Source: a virus. Taken from it: DNA of 39,693 nt. The notes under the pieces were generated by a model. The model made no database searches and had not been told where the DNA came from. It worked only from the letters and a program-made list of their open reading frames with translations. Below, in pieces: positions 7,333 to 14,762 of the stretch; the first letter of the stretch is position 1, and each line of letters begins with the position of its first letter. The stretch lies in the IMG/VR virus record IMGVR_UViG_3300030329_001969, positions 1-39,693 of that record, one strand, 5' to 3'. Position numbers and translations under genes: made by a program.

Positions 7333-8691
7333 TTATAAAGACTTAATAGCGTCTACGATAGCCGTAGCCATCTGTTGTTTTTTCTGTAAGGCGGATACTA
7401 CCTTTTTATCTAGTTGGGTCCCTATTAAATCAACATACGTAACAGGATAATTCTGTCCATGTCTATGATTTCTGGCCTCAGCCTGTACCCTAGCATCCAG
7501 ATCATAATTGTTCTCATAAAATATTGTAGTATGACAGGGGTTGTTTTTAGTACCAAGCAAAGTATGACCGTATTTACCAGCCGTTAACTGAGCTATCATA
7601 ATGGGGCAACTGTCATAGTTATTAAAATGTTCTTTTTCTATTTTTTGCGATTCTTCACTTTGATCCCCAATTAAATAGGCACTCTCATTTGCAGAAAATC
7701 TATTCATTAATAAAGATATAGATTTTTTATAAAACGCAAAAATTATAACCTTAGTATTAAGTTCTTTAACAATCTCCTCTACTAAGTTAAGTTTGGGGTT
7801 ATCTTTTTCTTCTACTAGCTCGATTGTTTCTCCCTGCTCATCTATAATAAAACCAGAAGAAATTTGTTGTAACTTCATCATTTGCGTGATAACCATCGGT
7901 GCTGTGATGACTTCATCTTTAACATTAAGTACCAAGTCTTTACGCATGGTATTATATTGCAAAAGTTGATCTCCACGTAGTAGGTAATTCCTGGACGTAT
8001 TGAGACTATCCGGAATATCAGTCCACTCGCATTTCCTAGCTCTAAAAGAGTGCTCATCTATCAACTCCGATAATTCTTCTTGGTTTCTAGCCCCAACGAT
8101 TTGTTTACCTAGATACCCGCCCATAACACAAAATCGGTTTCTAAATGCGTATTGGTTTTTACCTACCAACTGGCCTATACATCTAAACTGGCCCCATATA
8201 TCAAGTGGGGATTTAACTATAGGAGCACCTGATAGAATCCTAACGTACTCTGCTTCTGCAGATAATTTAATCATTCGTTTAGTTCGCTTTGCTTGGGGAT
8301 TTTTAACGTGTATTGATTCATCTAGTACCAAATATACTTTTGAGTTCTGCAGTATTTTTTCTAAAAATTTACCCCCTTTTCCTAGTATAGCTTCATAGTT
8401 TATAGCTAAGACTGTAGGAGAGTTAGGCACTGCTGGCCAGATGTCAACTTTAATTGGTACTTCCCACTCTTCGGCTTCTGTAGCCCAAACTTCTTTTAAA
8501 GATTGGGGGCATACGATTACCATAACTTCTACTAAGTCCATTGAGTAAAGGTCTAAAAATTCGTTATAAGCTGTGGCTGTCTTACCTAGACCCATTTCCA
8601 TAAAAAATGCAAACCCTCTACGTCCGTTAGCCTTATCTAAGGCTTTAGTCTGGACGGCATACGGGGTCCCTTTTAAGTGCCAAGGATACAT
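7333..8691 (-). CDS. SNF2-like superfamily 2 helicase
   Basis: 452 residues. Walker A is MGLGKTAT (about 33-40) with an upstream Q-rich N-terminus (YAVQTKALDKA). Motif Ia is CPQSLKEVW. Motif II is DESIHVKNP, the DExx-KN form typical of SNF2/RapA-like proteins. Motif III is LSGAPI. The C-terminal RecA-like lobe has KVIIFAFYKK and motif VI QAEARNHRHGQ, ending before YVDLI. Such phage helicases use ATP to translocate on duplex DNA and act in replication, recombination or roadblock removal. It starts one base after the DatZ stop (TGATATG), so it is translated from the same mRNA as the Z-nucleotide genes. Confidence 0.85.
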   Translation of the reverse strand: MYPWHLKGTPYAVQTKALDKANGRRGFAFFMEMGLGKTATAYNEFLDLYSMDLVEVMVIVCPQSLKEVWATEAEEWEVPIKVDIWPAVPNSPTVLAINYEAILGKGGKFLEKILQNSKVYLVLDESIHVKNPQAKRTKRMIKLSAEAEYVRILSGAPIVKSPLDIWGQFRCIGQLVGKNQYAFRNRFCVMGGYLGKQIVGARNQEELSELIDEHSFRARKCEWTDIPDSLNTSRNYLLRGDQLLQYNTMRKDLVLNVKDEVITAPMVITQMMKLQQISSGFIIDEQGETIELVEEKDNPKLNLVEEIVKELNTKVIIFAFYKKSISLLMNRFSANESAYLIGDQSEESQKIEKEHFNNYDSCPIMIAQLTAGKYGHTLLGTKNNPCHTTIFYENNYDLDARVQAEARNHRHGQNYPVTYVDLIGTQLDKKVVSALQKKQQMATAIVDAIKSL

Positions 8692-8692
8692 A

Positions 8693-9238
8693 TCAAAATC
8701 CCATATCGGTGCATAGGTAGGTGCGCGGCGTTTGATGTACTTTTTCGGTAAGTAAGTCAGGTAGACTTTCGTCTAGTTTGCCAGCTTTATCGACTAGGGT
8801 TTTACATAAGTTAGCAAATAAAAGGTGCACTGTAGTGTTTCCCATAGCCATTTCATCCGCCAGATACATACAAGCTTCAAATATATCCGCAACTTTAACT
8901 ACCTCTATGCAGTATTTTTCTAGTGTAGTGCTGTTCGTCTGTATACTACTAGCCATTTGTCTAGGTATATTCATCATATAATCATCGCTTAACTTAAAAT
9001 GGCGTTTGTATGGAGTAGGTATATCCCCGCTTATCATTTCTTCAAAGTCGTGGGTTAAAGCGTATTGGGAAATCCAATTAATATCAGATTTCTTCATTTT
9101 TATGTGTTTCGCTATAAAGACGGCGTACATAGCCACATAATAAGAGTGCTCTGCAACAGACTGTTGACGTATAGTTCGAATTATTGACCATCTAGGAACG
9201 TGCTGTAAAACTCTTGTTTGGGGGTCTAAAACGTTCAT
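8693..9238 (-). CDS. datZ: DatZ-like dATP triphosphohydrolase (HD domain)
   Basis: 181 residues of the HD-domain YfbR/DatZ group. Visible metal-site residues are His31 (in AEHS), His63-Asp64 (THDFEE) and Asp118 (VKVADIFEA), with GDIPTP at 71-76 and an N-terminal RW (16-17). YfbR-like proteins are 5'-nucleotidases of dNMPs; the phage DatZ subgroup instead strips triphosphate from dATP, removing adenine nucleotide so that the polymerase uses dZTP. Length close to S-2L DatZ and position in the same operon as PurZ and a MazZ-like protein argue for DatZ over a general nucleotidase. Its ATG overlaps the preceding stop (ATGA at 9235..9238). Substrate preference cannot be read from the sequence with certainty. 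Confidence 0.8.
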   Translation of the reverse strand: MNVLDPQTRVLQHVPRWSIIRTIRQQSVAEHSYYVAMYAVFIAKHIKMKKSDINWISQYALTHDFEEMISGDIPTPYKRHFKLSDDYMMNIPRQMASSIQTNSTTLEKYCIEVVKVADIFEACMYLADEMAMGNTTVHLLFANLCKTLVDKAGKLDESLPDLLTEKVHQTPRTYLCTDMGF

Positions 9239-9462
9239 AATGAATATCCTGGAGAAGGTTTTACTACTTTTTTAAACGGGTATATAAGAAGTTTTCTGGC
9301 TTTTGCTTCTTTACACTCCTCATAATAAATTTGCCCCGTGGGCTTATGCCTATACATGTACGCAATAGGTATGTTATTTTCAGACCAAAGACCGTGGGAC
9401 TCAAAATCTTCTAATTTTAATTCTATTTCTTCGGTAACTGTTTTTGTAACGTACGCTTTCAT
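9235..9462 (-). CDS. Unknown 75-residue protein between purZ and datZ
   Basis: A small, mildly basic soluble protein, preceded by GGAG seven bases before its ATG. It has an acidic N-terminal third (TEEIELKLEDFESHG), a central segment with IAYMYRHKPTGQIYYEE and a basic C-terminus (ARKLLIYPFKKVVK). The middle looks like a short beta-hairpin region. I know no family for it. Its position inside the Z-nucleotide operon, overlapping datZ by four bases, makes an accessory role in this pathway worth testing. Confidence 0.7.
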   Translation of the reverse strand: MKAYVTKTVTEEIELKLEDFESHGLWSENNIPIAYMYRHKPTGQIYYEECKEAKARKLLIYPFKKVVKPSPGYSL

Positions 9463-9474
9463 ATTTACTCTCCG

Positions 9475-10530
9475 TTAATTTTTACGTCTGCCTTCAGATA
9501 ACGTAACGTCTTCTATATTGGGGCCCCATCCAAACAGTAGTACGGGTTTTCCAGTTAGGCATTTTTCACTTTCATCCTCTATATCTCTTATTATTGCCGC
9601 TAGCTCAAATTCAGATACGTAATTACAAAAATTAAGAAATACAATACTTGGACGATTTGACATAATTGCATCTTCAAATTGTTGGCGGCTCCAAGTAAAA
9701 ATTCGCCGCACTCGCTTAGTTACGGTGGTTAGCTCTTCTGGTACTCCTAATTTTTCAAAACTAGTTTCTTCCTGATCGGGATAAACATCGCCACTATACC
9801 CTAAGTTTGGAATAGACCCTACTCTAATAGGATGAGTTCGTACCGACATTGCAACGTTCCCTAAAAATCTAGGGTGGATGTCTGCATCAGCTATCCCTTG
9901 CCCCACCGTACAATTTCGTGATGTGCAGTAGGGGTAAAACATACTGTTAACAGACAAGCTGTACCCCTGCGGTACTTCAACCGATACCCGTGCCTTGTCC
10001 ATTAAAGCCTGATTTAAATTTATTGGTGCCACGTTAAAGTAGCTACGAAGCTCAGGTGTATCTCTAGCAATTTCAGCCGTTCTTTTTACCTTACGGGCTA
10101 AAGCTTCTCCTACCCCCTTTCTTGTAGAAGAAATTTTGGTAGTTTGGGAGTCATCCCTATTTTCTGCTTCTATGTCCTCTTTAGTGATTACTGTAGCATT
10201 TGGATGAATAATCACCCTACTGTGTTTTATTCCTAAATCTTCAACCTCTTGTAAAAGTAATTCAACGTTTATAATTGCTCCAGCATTTAAATATATTAAA
10301 CAGTCAGGCTGTATAACCCCAAAAGTTGGTATGTGGTAACAGCAAAAATTCCAATTTTCATTCGTCTTAGATTTGGTCCAGTGACCAGCATTGGCACTGG
10401 CATTTGTGGTTGCTATATCTACTTCGTTCTCAAAACGGGCGGCTAAATATGCGGCTAATAGCCCCTTTCCTGTTGACCCAAACTGTCCGTCCACTAGCAC
10501 AGATGCTTTTCCCTCATTAATGTAACTCAT
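9475..10530 (-). CDS. purZ: PurZ, 2-aminodeoxyadenylosuccinate synthetase
   Basis: 351 residues, homologous to adenylosuccinate synthetase (PurA) but about 80 shorter than E. coli PurA, as in phage PurZ. The N-terminal loop reads DGQFGSTGKG (14-23). Where PurA has G-D-E-G-K-G, this protein has G-S-T-G-K-G, so the catalytic Asp is Ser19, the known hallmark of PurZ. The loop NASANAGH (43-50) keeps the catalytic His50. STRKGVGEALARKV and YPYCTSRNCTVG match PurA substrate-binding loops. PurZ joins dGMP and aspartate to form ADSMP using ATP, dATP or GTP; host PurB then releases dZMP. Start: ATG at 10530 has AAGAG at a proper distance; an in-frame ATG at 10545 would add five residues. It overlaps mazZ by 14 bases. 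Confidence 0.9.
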   Translation of the reverse strand: MSYINEGKASVLVDGQFGSTGKGLLAAYLAARFENEVDIATTNASANAGHWTKSKTNENWNFCCYHIPTFGVIQPDCLIYLNAGAIINVELLLQEVEDLGIKHSRVIIHPNATVITKEDIEAENRDDSQTTKISSTRKGVGEALARKVKRTAEIARDTPELRSYFNVAPINLNQALMDKARVSVEVPQGYSLSVNSMFYPYCTSRNCTVGQGIADADIHPRFLGNVAMSVRTHPIRVGSIPNLGYSGDVYPDQEETSFEKLGVPEELTTVTKRVRRIFTWSRQQFEDAIMSNRPSIVFLNFCNYVSEFELAAIIRDIEDESEKCLTGKPVLLFGWGPNIEDVTLSEGRRKN

Positions 10531-10822
10531 TATCTCTTTTCCCATTCTGATCTGCCCAAATTAAAAACCAAGCGTTACATATAACATGGGCTAGATGGTG
10601 TTGTCCGCTCTCAGGATCAACAATTTCTCCCTGTCTCCACGCCATTAAATGCCTCATCATTGCGTCAAAGTACCTGTCCCAATCGTCACAGTTTTTCCAA
10701 TTATCAACCCCGTACTTATTAGCCCCAAAATCAAAAATTGCAACTACTTGTTCAAGTACCTCATACGGTAACAAACGCCACCTCCTCTTATCCTTATCAA
10801 ATTTTTTATGAACGGCAATCAT
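10517..10822 (-). CDS. mazZ: MazZ-like dATP/dGTP diphosphohydrolase (DUF5664-type)
   Basis: 101 residues, starting at the ATG at 10822 that overlaps the VRR-NUC stop (ATGA), with AAGGA ten bases upstream. The protein matches the phage domain formerly called DUF5664 and now named after dATP/dGTP diphosphohydrolase: KKFDKDKRRWRLLPYEVLEQVV, then FGANKYGVDNW (32-42), RHLMAWRQGE and DPESGQHHLAHVICNAWFL (69-87). In Z-genome phages such an enzyme turns dGTP to dGMP, the PurZ substrate, and can also act on dATP. Direct overlap with purZ supports this role. A second MazG-like protein at 14752..15219 could share or replace the function, so the assignment is by family and context. Confidence 0.7.
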   Translation of the reverse strand: MIAVHKKFDKDKRRWRLLPYEVLEQVVAIFDFGANKYGVDNWKNCDDWDRYFDAMMRHLMAWRQGEIVDPESGQHHLAHVICNAWFLIWADQNGKRDNELH

Positions 10823-11226
10823 GCTAATTTCCTTATCTCTACCTCTGACCAGTATGTGATGGCAGTCACAATTTCTGCTACTTCCCACTCCTTGCCCGTC
10901 ATCGTAACTAAATGACAATTTCCGGCCTTTGGATAAAGTGCGCTTGGGTCCGCTCCTATATACAAGTTATGATAATGTCGTTCCTGTATATGCAAGAGCC
11001 AACCAGCTGGCATGTTCGCGGCGTGTAACCTTTTTAACGTTTCTTGTTGAAGTTTAGTCAGCTTTAATTCATCTTTCTTACACTCAACAAACACGGGGGG
11101 TAGAGTGGCAATTTTTATAAAAAGGTCTGGGACACCCCCTTGGTGTCGGTTTGCCATTTTTATGGCCCACCCTTTCTTTCGTTGGACCTCTTTTACTATA
11201 CGTGCCTGTAATTTTAATTCATCCAT
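10819..11226 (-). CDS. VRR-NUC domain nuclease
   Basis: 135 residues from the ATG at 11226, which overlaps the polymerase stop by eight bases. The VRR-NUC core is plain: GVPDLF (about 30-35, with the catalytic Asp), VFVECKKDELKLTKLQQETLKRL (about 44-66, E-x-K motif and the trailing Q-x-x-x-L-K helix). This is a PD-(D/E)XK-type fold that cuts DNA structures; phage stand-alone VRR-NUC proteins are thought to act as Holliday-junction or branch nucleases in recombination and packaging. It follows the polymerase directly, fitting a replication-repair role. Confidence 0.85.
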   Translation of the reverse strand: MDELKLQARIVKEVQRKKGWAIKMANRHQGGVPDLFIKIATLPPVFVECKKDELKLTKLQQETLKRLHAANMPAGWLLHIQERHYHNLYIGADPSALYPKAGNCHLVTMTGKEWEVAEIVTAITYWSEVEIRKLA

Positions 11227-13018
11227 AACTAGCCTCTGCCCAATTTTTACCTTCACCAACGTCCACATCCATCGGCACTAATAATGAAACCCCTCTGTCT
11301 GGACCAAAGTCCTGCATTATTTTAAGTGCTTGTTCAAATTGGGGCCTATTGTCCTCATAAAATTGAAAATCGATTGAATCATGTATGCTAAGTAACATAT
11401 GAACTTGATCTCCTTCTGATTCTAGGTAGTTGTCTATATCTACCATTGCCTTCTTTATTATGTCAGCGTTTCCACACTGTAGCAACCTGTTTACAGCCTT
11501 GTAACTCATGTCATGGGTTCTTGTATCTAGTCGTGCTCTACGTCCTAGGATACTTCTCACAAAACCCGTCCCCCTCATTTTAGATGCCGCCGCTCTCTGT
11601 AGCTGTTTGATTTCGGGCATTGACCTAAAGTAATCGTCCCAAATCTTTTCCCCTTGCGCCTCTGATACGCCTAATTCAGCAATTAATTTAGCCTTTCCCA
11701 TGCCAGTAAGTAACCCTTGATTCAGCCTTTTACCCGCATCCCTATCTATTCCTGCTGCTTTAGCAACTGCCGTATGTGCATCAATAGGGGGGTTCGATAA
11801 ATACCCCGATAACAGGACTTTACATTTTGAGTAATGGGCTAATAAGCGCGGTTCACACTGGCTGTAATCTACGCTACCCCAAATCATGCCCTCATCCGGT
11901 ATGAACACTGACCTAAACAACTTTCCAAGCTCTACGTTTCTTTTTGGTACTTGTTGCATATTCGGCCTAGATGAGCTTAACCTACCTGTTATTGTGCCGT
12001 ATTGGTCAGACCTCGACTGATTAAACTCTGTGTGTATTCTACCTTGGTGCATATAGGCGTACATGGGGTTAATAAACGAGTTGATTAAATTACCATACTT
12101 TCTAGCGGCAATAATTTTCTTGCCAAGGCTATTGGTTAGTAACCAACTTTCTGCAAACGATGGGTTTCCCTTATCCGTAGTGGGATAATCAGTAATTCCC
12201 GCATCGTCAAACAGTGCCTTCATCTGTGCGCCAGACCGGATATTTAAATCTGAAGGCAGATCGTTTTTAGCCTCTTCTAATTTTTGCGTGGTCTGATTGG
12301 CTACTTTATCTAATCTATCCTCATCTATATTAACCCCACGAGTTACCATCCTATGTAGTACCCGTATTACCTGATTTTCTAAGTGCCAAACCTGCCGTAA
12401 ATCTTGCTGGTCCAAATCTTTCTGTTGCTTTTCCCATAATTGGTAGGTAGAAGTTCCATCCCCTTCAGCATAGTCTACCCCCATTTCATCATTGCCACTT
12501 AAACGCCAGAAATTGGACATCTGTTTGCTCGTGTCCGGTCCCCCAAATTTTCCTTTTAGGTACTGGTACAGTTCGCTTCCTTTTTTAGGCTGTACCCCCG
12601 CATCGATACAACAATTTTCTAATGAATACGATGATCGATATTCGTTAATCAAACCAGCGTTGATCATTGTATCTTCAAAAGTACACTTTGATATGTCAAT
12701 CTGGTGTTTATGTAAAAATTTTAAATCAAAGGCTAAATTATGACCAATTAGATGGATACTGCGCTCTTTAAATATAGAGTGAACATCCATTTCAAAAGGG
12801 TGTAATTTTAATGTTTGTGTGGTTTCTGCGTCCTCTGGGGGGTAAAAGTCATAAAGGTTATTAGCCCTGTGGCGCACTGGTATATAATAACTATCAGCAG
12901 GATTTGGAGAAAAAGTAAAAACATAACCAACAATATAATTGCGCTTCCAATCCAAGCCACTAGTTTCGACATCGATTACTACCTTATCTGTAGTTGATAG
13001 CTTATTTAACACTTCCAT
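11219..13018 (-). CDS. Family A DNA polymerase with 3'-5' exonuclease (DpoZ candidate)
   Basis: 599 residues. The proofreading exonuclease is intact: ExoI DVETSGLD (about 16-23), ExoII HNLAFDLKFL, ExoIII DYAEGDGTSTYQLW. Polymerase motif A is VDYSQCEPRLLAHYS, motif B RDAGKRLNQGLLTGMGKAKL, motif C SIHDSIDF. There is no 5'-3' exonuclease domain. Motif C has Ser where most family A enzymes have Glu (HDE), and motif A has C-E-P for the usual I-E-L. It replicates the phage genome, likely with the PrimPol encoded upstream. In phages with purZ the family A enzyme (DpoZ) favours dZTP over dATP; whether this one does cannot be seen. ATG at 13018 follows a hairpin that may attenuate transcription. Confidence 0.9.
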   Translation of the reverse strand: MEVLNKLSTTDKVVIDVETSGLDWKRNYIVGYVFTFSPNPADSYYIPVRHRANNLYDFYPPEDAETTQTLKLHPFEMDVHSIFKERSIHLIGHNLAFDLKFLHKHQIDISKCTFEDTMINAGLINEYRSSYSLENCCIDAGVQPKKGSELYQYLKGKFGGPDTSKQMSNFWRLSGNDEMGVDYAEGDGTSTYQLWEKQQKDLDQQDLRQVWHLENQVIRVLHRMVTRGVNIDEDRLDKVANQTTQKLEEAKNDLPSDLNIRSGAQMKALFDDAGITDYPTTDKGNPSFAESWLLTNSLGKKIIAARKYGNLINSFINPMYAYMHQGRIHTEFNQSRSDQYGTITGRLSSSRPNMQQVPKRNVELGKLFRSVFIPDEGMIWGSVDYSQCEPRLLAHYSKCKVLLSGYLSNPPIDAHTAVAKAAGIDRDAGKRLNQGLLTGMGKAKLIAELGVSEAQGEKIWDDYFRSMPEIKQLQRAAASKMRGTGFVRSILGRRARLDTRTHDMSYKAVNRLLQCGNADIIKKAMVDIDNYLESEGDQVHMLLSIHDSIDFQFYEDNRPQFEQALKIMQDFGPDRGVSLLVPMDVDVGEGKNWAEASYG

Positions 13019-13033
13019 TTTTATGCCCTATCT

Positions 13034-13061
13034 AAAGAAGCTCCACCCGTTAGGGTGGAGC
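13034..13061 (-). terminator. Hairpin terminator or attenuator before the polymerase gene
   Basis: On the minus strand GCTCCACCC and GGGTGGAGC (13053..13061 and 13040..13048) form a perfect nine-base-pair stem around a four-base loop, followed by TTCTTT. It lies between the ssDNA-binding-like gene and the polymerase. The U tract is short and interrupted, so partial read-through is likely; this would set a lower level for the polymerase and Z genes than for the upstream gene. Confidence 0.6.
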
Positions 13062-13077
13062 ACCTTACCTTTCCTAT

Positions 13078-13917
13078 TTAATAGTCGTCCGTGTCTTCAA
13101 CATCGCCGTTTTCATCCTCGTCGCCACCTGCAATGCCAAAGCCCTTATTAGAGAAATGCTCGTACATTTCCTTATAGGTAGGCACTTCGGCCTCAGATAC
13201 TAATTGAGCAACTGAACGGCCATTTGACCCTTTCGACACGCTTGCACTAAAGTGCCAGTTAAAGTAACTCTCGTTGTCGGTGTTGCGGTCTTTCTTGCTG
13301 GTCATATCAAAGATACGTGCCCAACTTGGGAGTTTGCTTATCGCTAATTTCGACACAAACTGTTGACCTACCTTAAAAGAAGATCGTTGCAACGAGATCG
13401 CCGCTGGGCTTAAATCAAGGTGGTCCGGAAACATAGCTATGATATTTATCATCCTAGTAGCCGCTGGATGAGAATTTTTATCATCGGGGTCCATAGTTCC
13501 AAAATCAGTAAGACCCCCCTGTTGGACGGTTTTACCCGTGTTCCAGGTTACATTCTTACCCGTATCAAGTTTTACGTCAAACTCCGTGTTTGGACGGTCC
13601 CAATGAATTCCATCATCCGCACGGGCTAGGATACCACCACCATCCTTACGGGGTCTCCATAAAATTACGGATTGGGATACAAATACAGGGACCATTTTTA
13701 GGCTATCCCCCATAGATGTTTCAGCTACAGTGTGATAAAACTCACCCGCCTTGCCGCCATCGTCCATCACTTCTGGACTTAATCCCTGTAGCAACTTAAT
13801 GCGGGGTACGATTGTAAGGTCAGATACGTGCTCTGTGCCTTGACCTTGGTACTGTGCCAAATAATCAGGTACACTTACCTCTTGACTTTGATCTTTTTTA
13901 GCTGGTGCTTTTGCCAT
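13078..13917 (-). CDS. Putative single-stranded DNA-binding protein
   Basis: 279 residues, starting MAKAPAKK with a strong AGGAGA site upstream. The central region (about 30-240) is mixed alpha/beta without a motif I can name. The C-terminus (about 258-279) is highly acidic, GDEDENGDVEDTDDY, ending in an aromatic residue, like the tails of T7 gp2.5 and other phage SSBs that contact polymerase and helicase. Position next to the polymerase, separated only by an attenuator-like hairpin, fits an abundant replication protein. The call is from tail and context, not from OB-fold recognition. Confidence 0.5.
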   Translation of the reverse strand: MAKAPAKKDQSQEVSVPDYLAQYQGQGTEHVSDLTIVPRIKLLQGLSPEVMDDGGKAGEFYHTVAETSMGDSLKMVPVFVSQSVILWRPRKDGGGILARADDGIHWDRPNTEFDVKLDTGKNVTWNTGKTVQQGGLTDFGTMDPDDKNSHPAATRMINIIAMFPDHLDLSPAAISLQRSSFKVGQQFVSKLAISKLPSWARIFDMTSKKDRNTDNESYFNWHFSASVSKGSNGRSVAQLVSEAEVPTYKEMYEHFSNKGFGIAGGDEDENGDVEDTDDY

Positions 13918-13927
13918 ATCTATTCTC

Positions 13928-14419
13928 CTAGCTAACCTTCGTCATTGATGTGTTTTCGTAGCTATAGATGTTAAATACGTCATCTGGTAAATCAATACCC
14001 TCAGACATTAAACTCTTAGCCGTTGCAGAAAGAGTAGAAGAATTAACCGTCTCAGTAATCAAGTCTTCTAGCCCGTTATTGCGAAGCCATTCATAAGCCT
14101 CGTCTTTTCTATCCTTCTGGATAGTAGTACGTGATTGTGCAGAAACGGTAAATCGATACCCGTTTACCGTCATGCTGGATACACCCTGCTCAGTAAACTT
14201 CTTCGGCACAATTTCTTCTTTCATGCGCTTATGTAATTCACCAAATCGGGATTTTAGATACTTCAAATTTTCGTCTACGTGGCGTATATCCTGTAGAAGA
14301 GATACTACAGTGGGTACATCACACATAAGAATATTTTCCATATCCTTCTCTGCGTCTAATGCGGTCTGGTTGATCGCATCAATCATGTTTTTAAAGTCTT
14401 CTAGTTCTTTTTCAGTCAC
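13928..14419 (-). CDS. Conserved-type phage protein, N-terminal coiled coil, unknown role
   Basis: 163 residues beginning at a GTG at 14419 with AGATAGGAGAA nine bases upstream. The first 75 residues are helical and charged. The second half holds a small beta segment (SSMTVNGYRFTVSAQSRTT) followed by helical EAYEWLRNNGLEDLI and LPDDVFNIYSYENTS. The pattern recalls small proteins encoded next to SSB genes in other phages, but I know no assigned function. It sits 10 bases upstream of the SSB-like gene in the same operon, so a replication accessory role is a reasonable guess. Confidence 0.6.
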   Translation of the reverse strand: MTEKELEDFKNMIDAINQTALDAEKDMENILMCDVPTVVSLLQDIRHVDENLKYLKSRFGELHKRMKEEIVPKKFTEQGVSSMTVNGYRFTVSAQSRTTIQKDRKDEAYEWLRNNGLEDLITETVNSSTLSATAKSLMSEGIDLPDDVFNIYSYENTSMTKVS

Positions 14420-14762
14420 TAATTTGTTCTCCTATCTCAATTTCATAGTACCCCTTAAGCTTCTTATCATACTTAAGAAATACAGATGGTAACAGCCGCT
14501 TCCTTTCTAACCATATGGCTATAGTTGAAACGACACACGAATCGCCCAGAGGGACGATATAATCACACTCAGGGTCAAAGTCATGCATGGTCTTGTCACA
14601 TGCCGCTAAAATCTCCCTAGTGTAAATATTTACATCATCGGGGAAGTACCCACGTCTTAGTAGTGGGACCAAGCTTCCCCAACGAGACAAACTCTCAACG
14701 TCATGCTTATCACTAGGGATAGCCGTAATAAAGCACCTAGCAAACAAGTATCTAGCTGACAC
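14412..14762 (-). CDS. Hypothetical 116-residue protein
   Basis: Starts at a GTG (14762) that overlaps the end of the MazG-like gene by 11 bases; GGAAAG lies just upstream. The stop overlaps the next gene's start. It has no TM segment or clear motif. DYIVPLGDSCVVSTIAIWLERKRLLPSVFLKYDKKLKGYYEIEI in the C-terminal half looks like an alpha/beta fold, with VPLGDS resembling a nucleotide-binding loop only loosely. It is translationally coupled on both sides, which supports real expression. Function unknown. Confidence 0.6.
   Translation of the reverse strand: MSARYLFARCFITAIPSDKHDVESLSRWGSLVPLLRRGYFPDDVNIYTREILAACDKTMHDFDPECDYIVPLGDSCVVSTIAIWLERKRLLPSVFLKYDKKLKGYYEIEIGEQISD

Noticed and set aside
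9475-10530. Ordinary adenylosuccinate synthetase (purA)
   Set aside because: Protein is about 80 residues shorter, the catalytic Asp is Ser, and it sits between MazZ- and DatZ-like genes.
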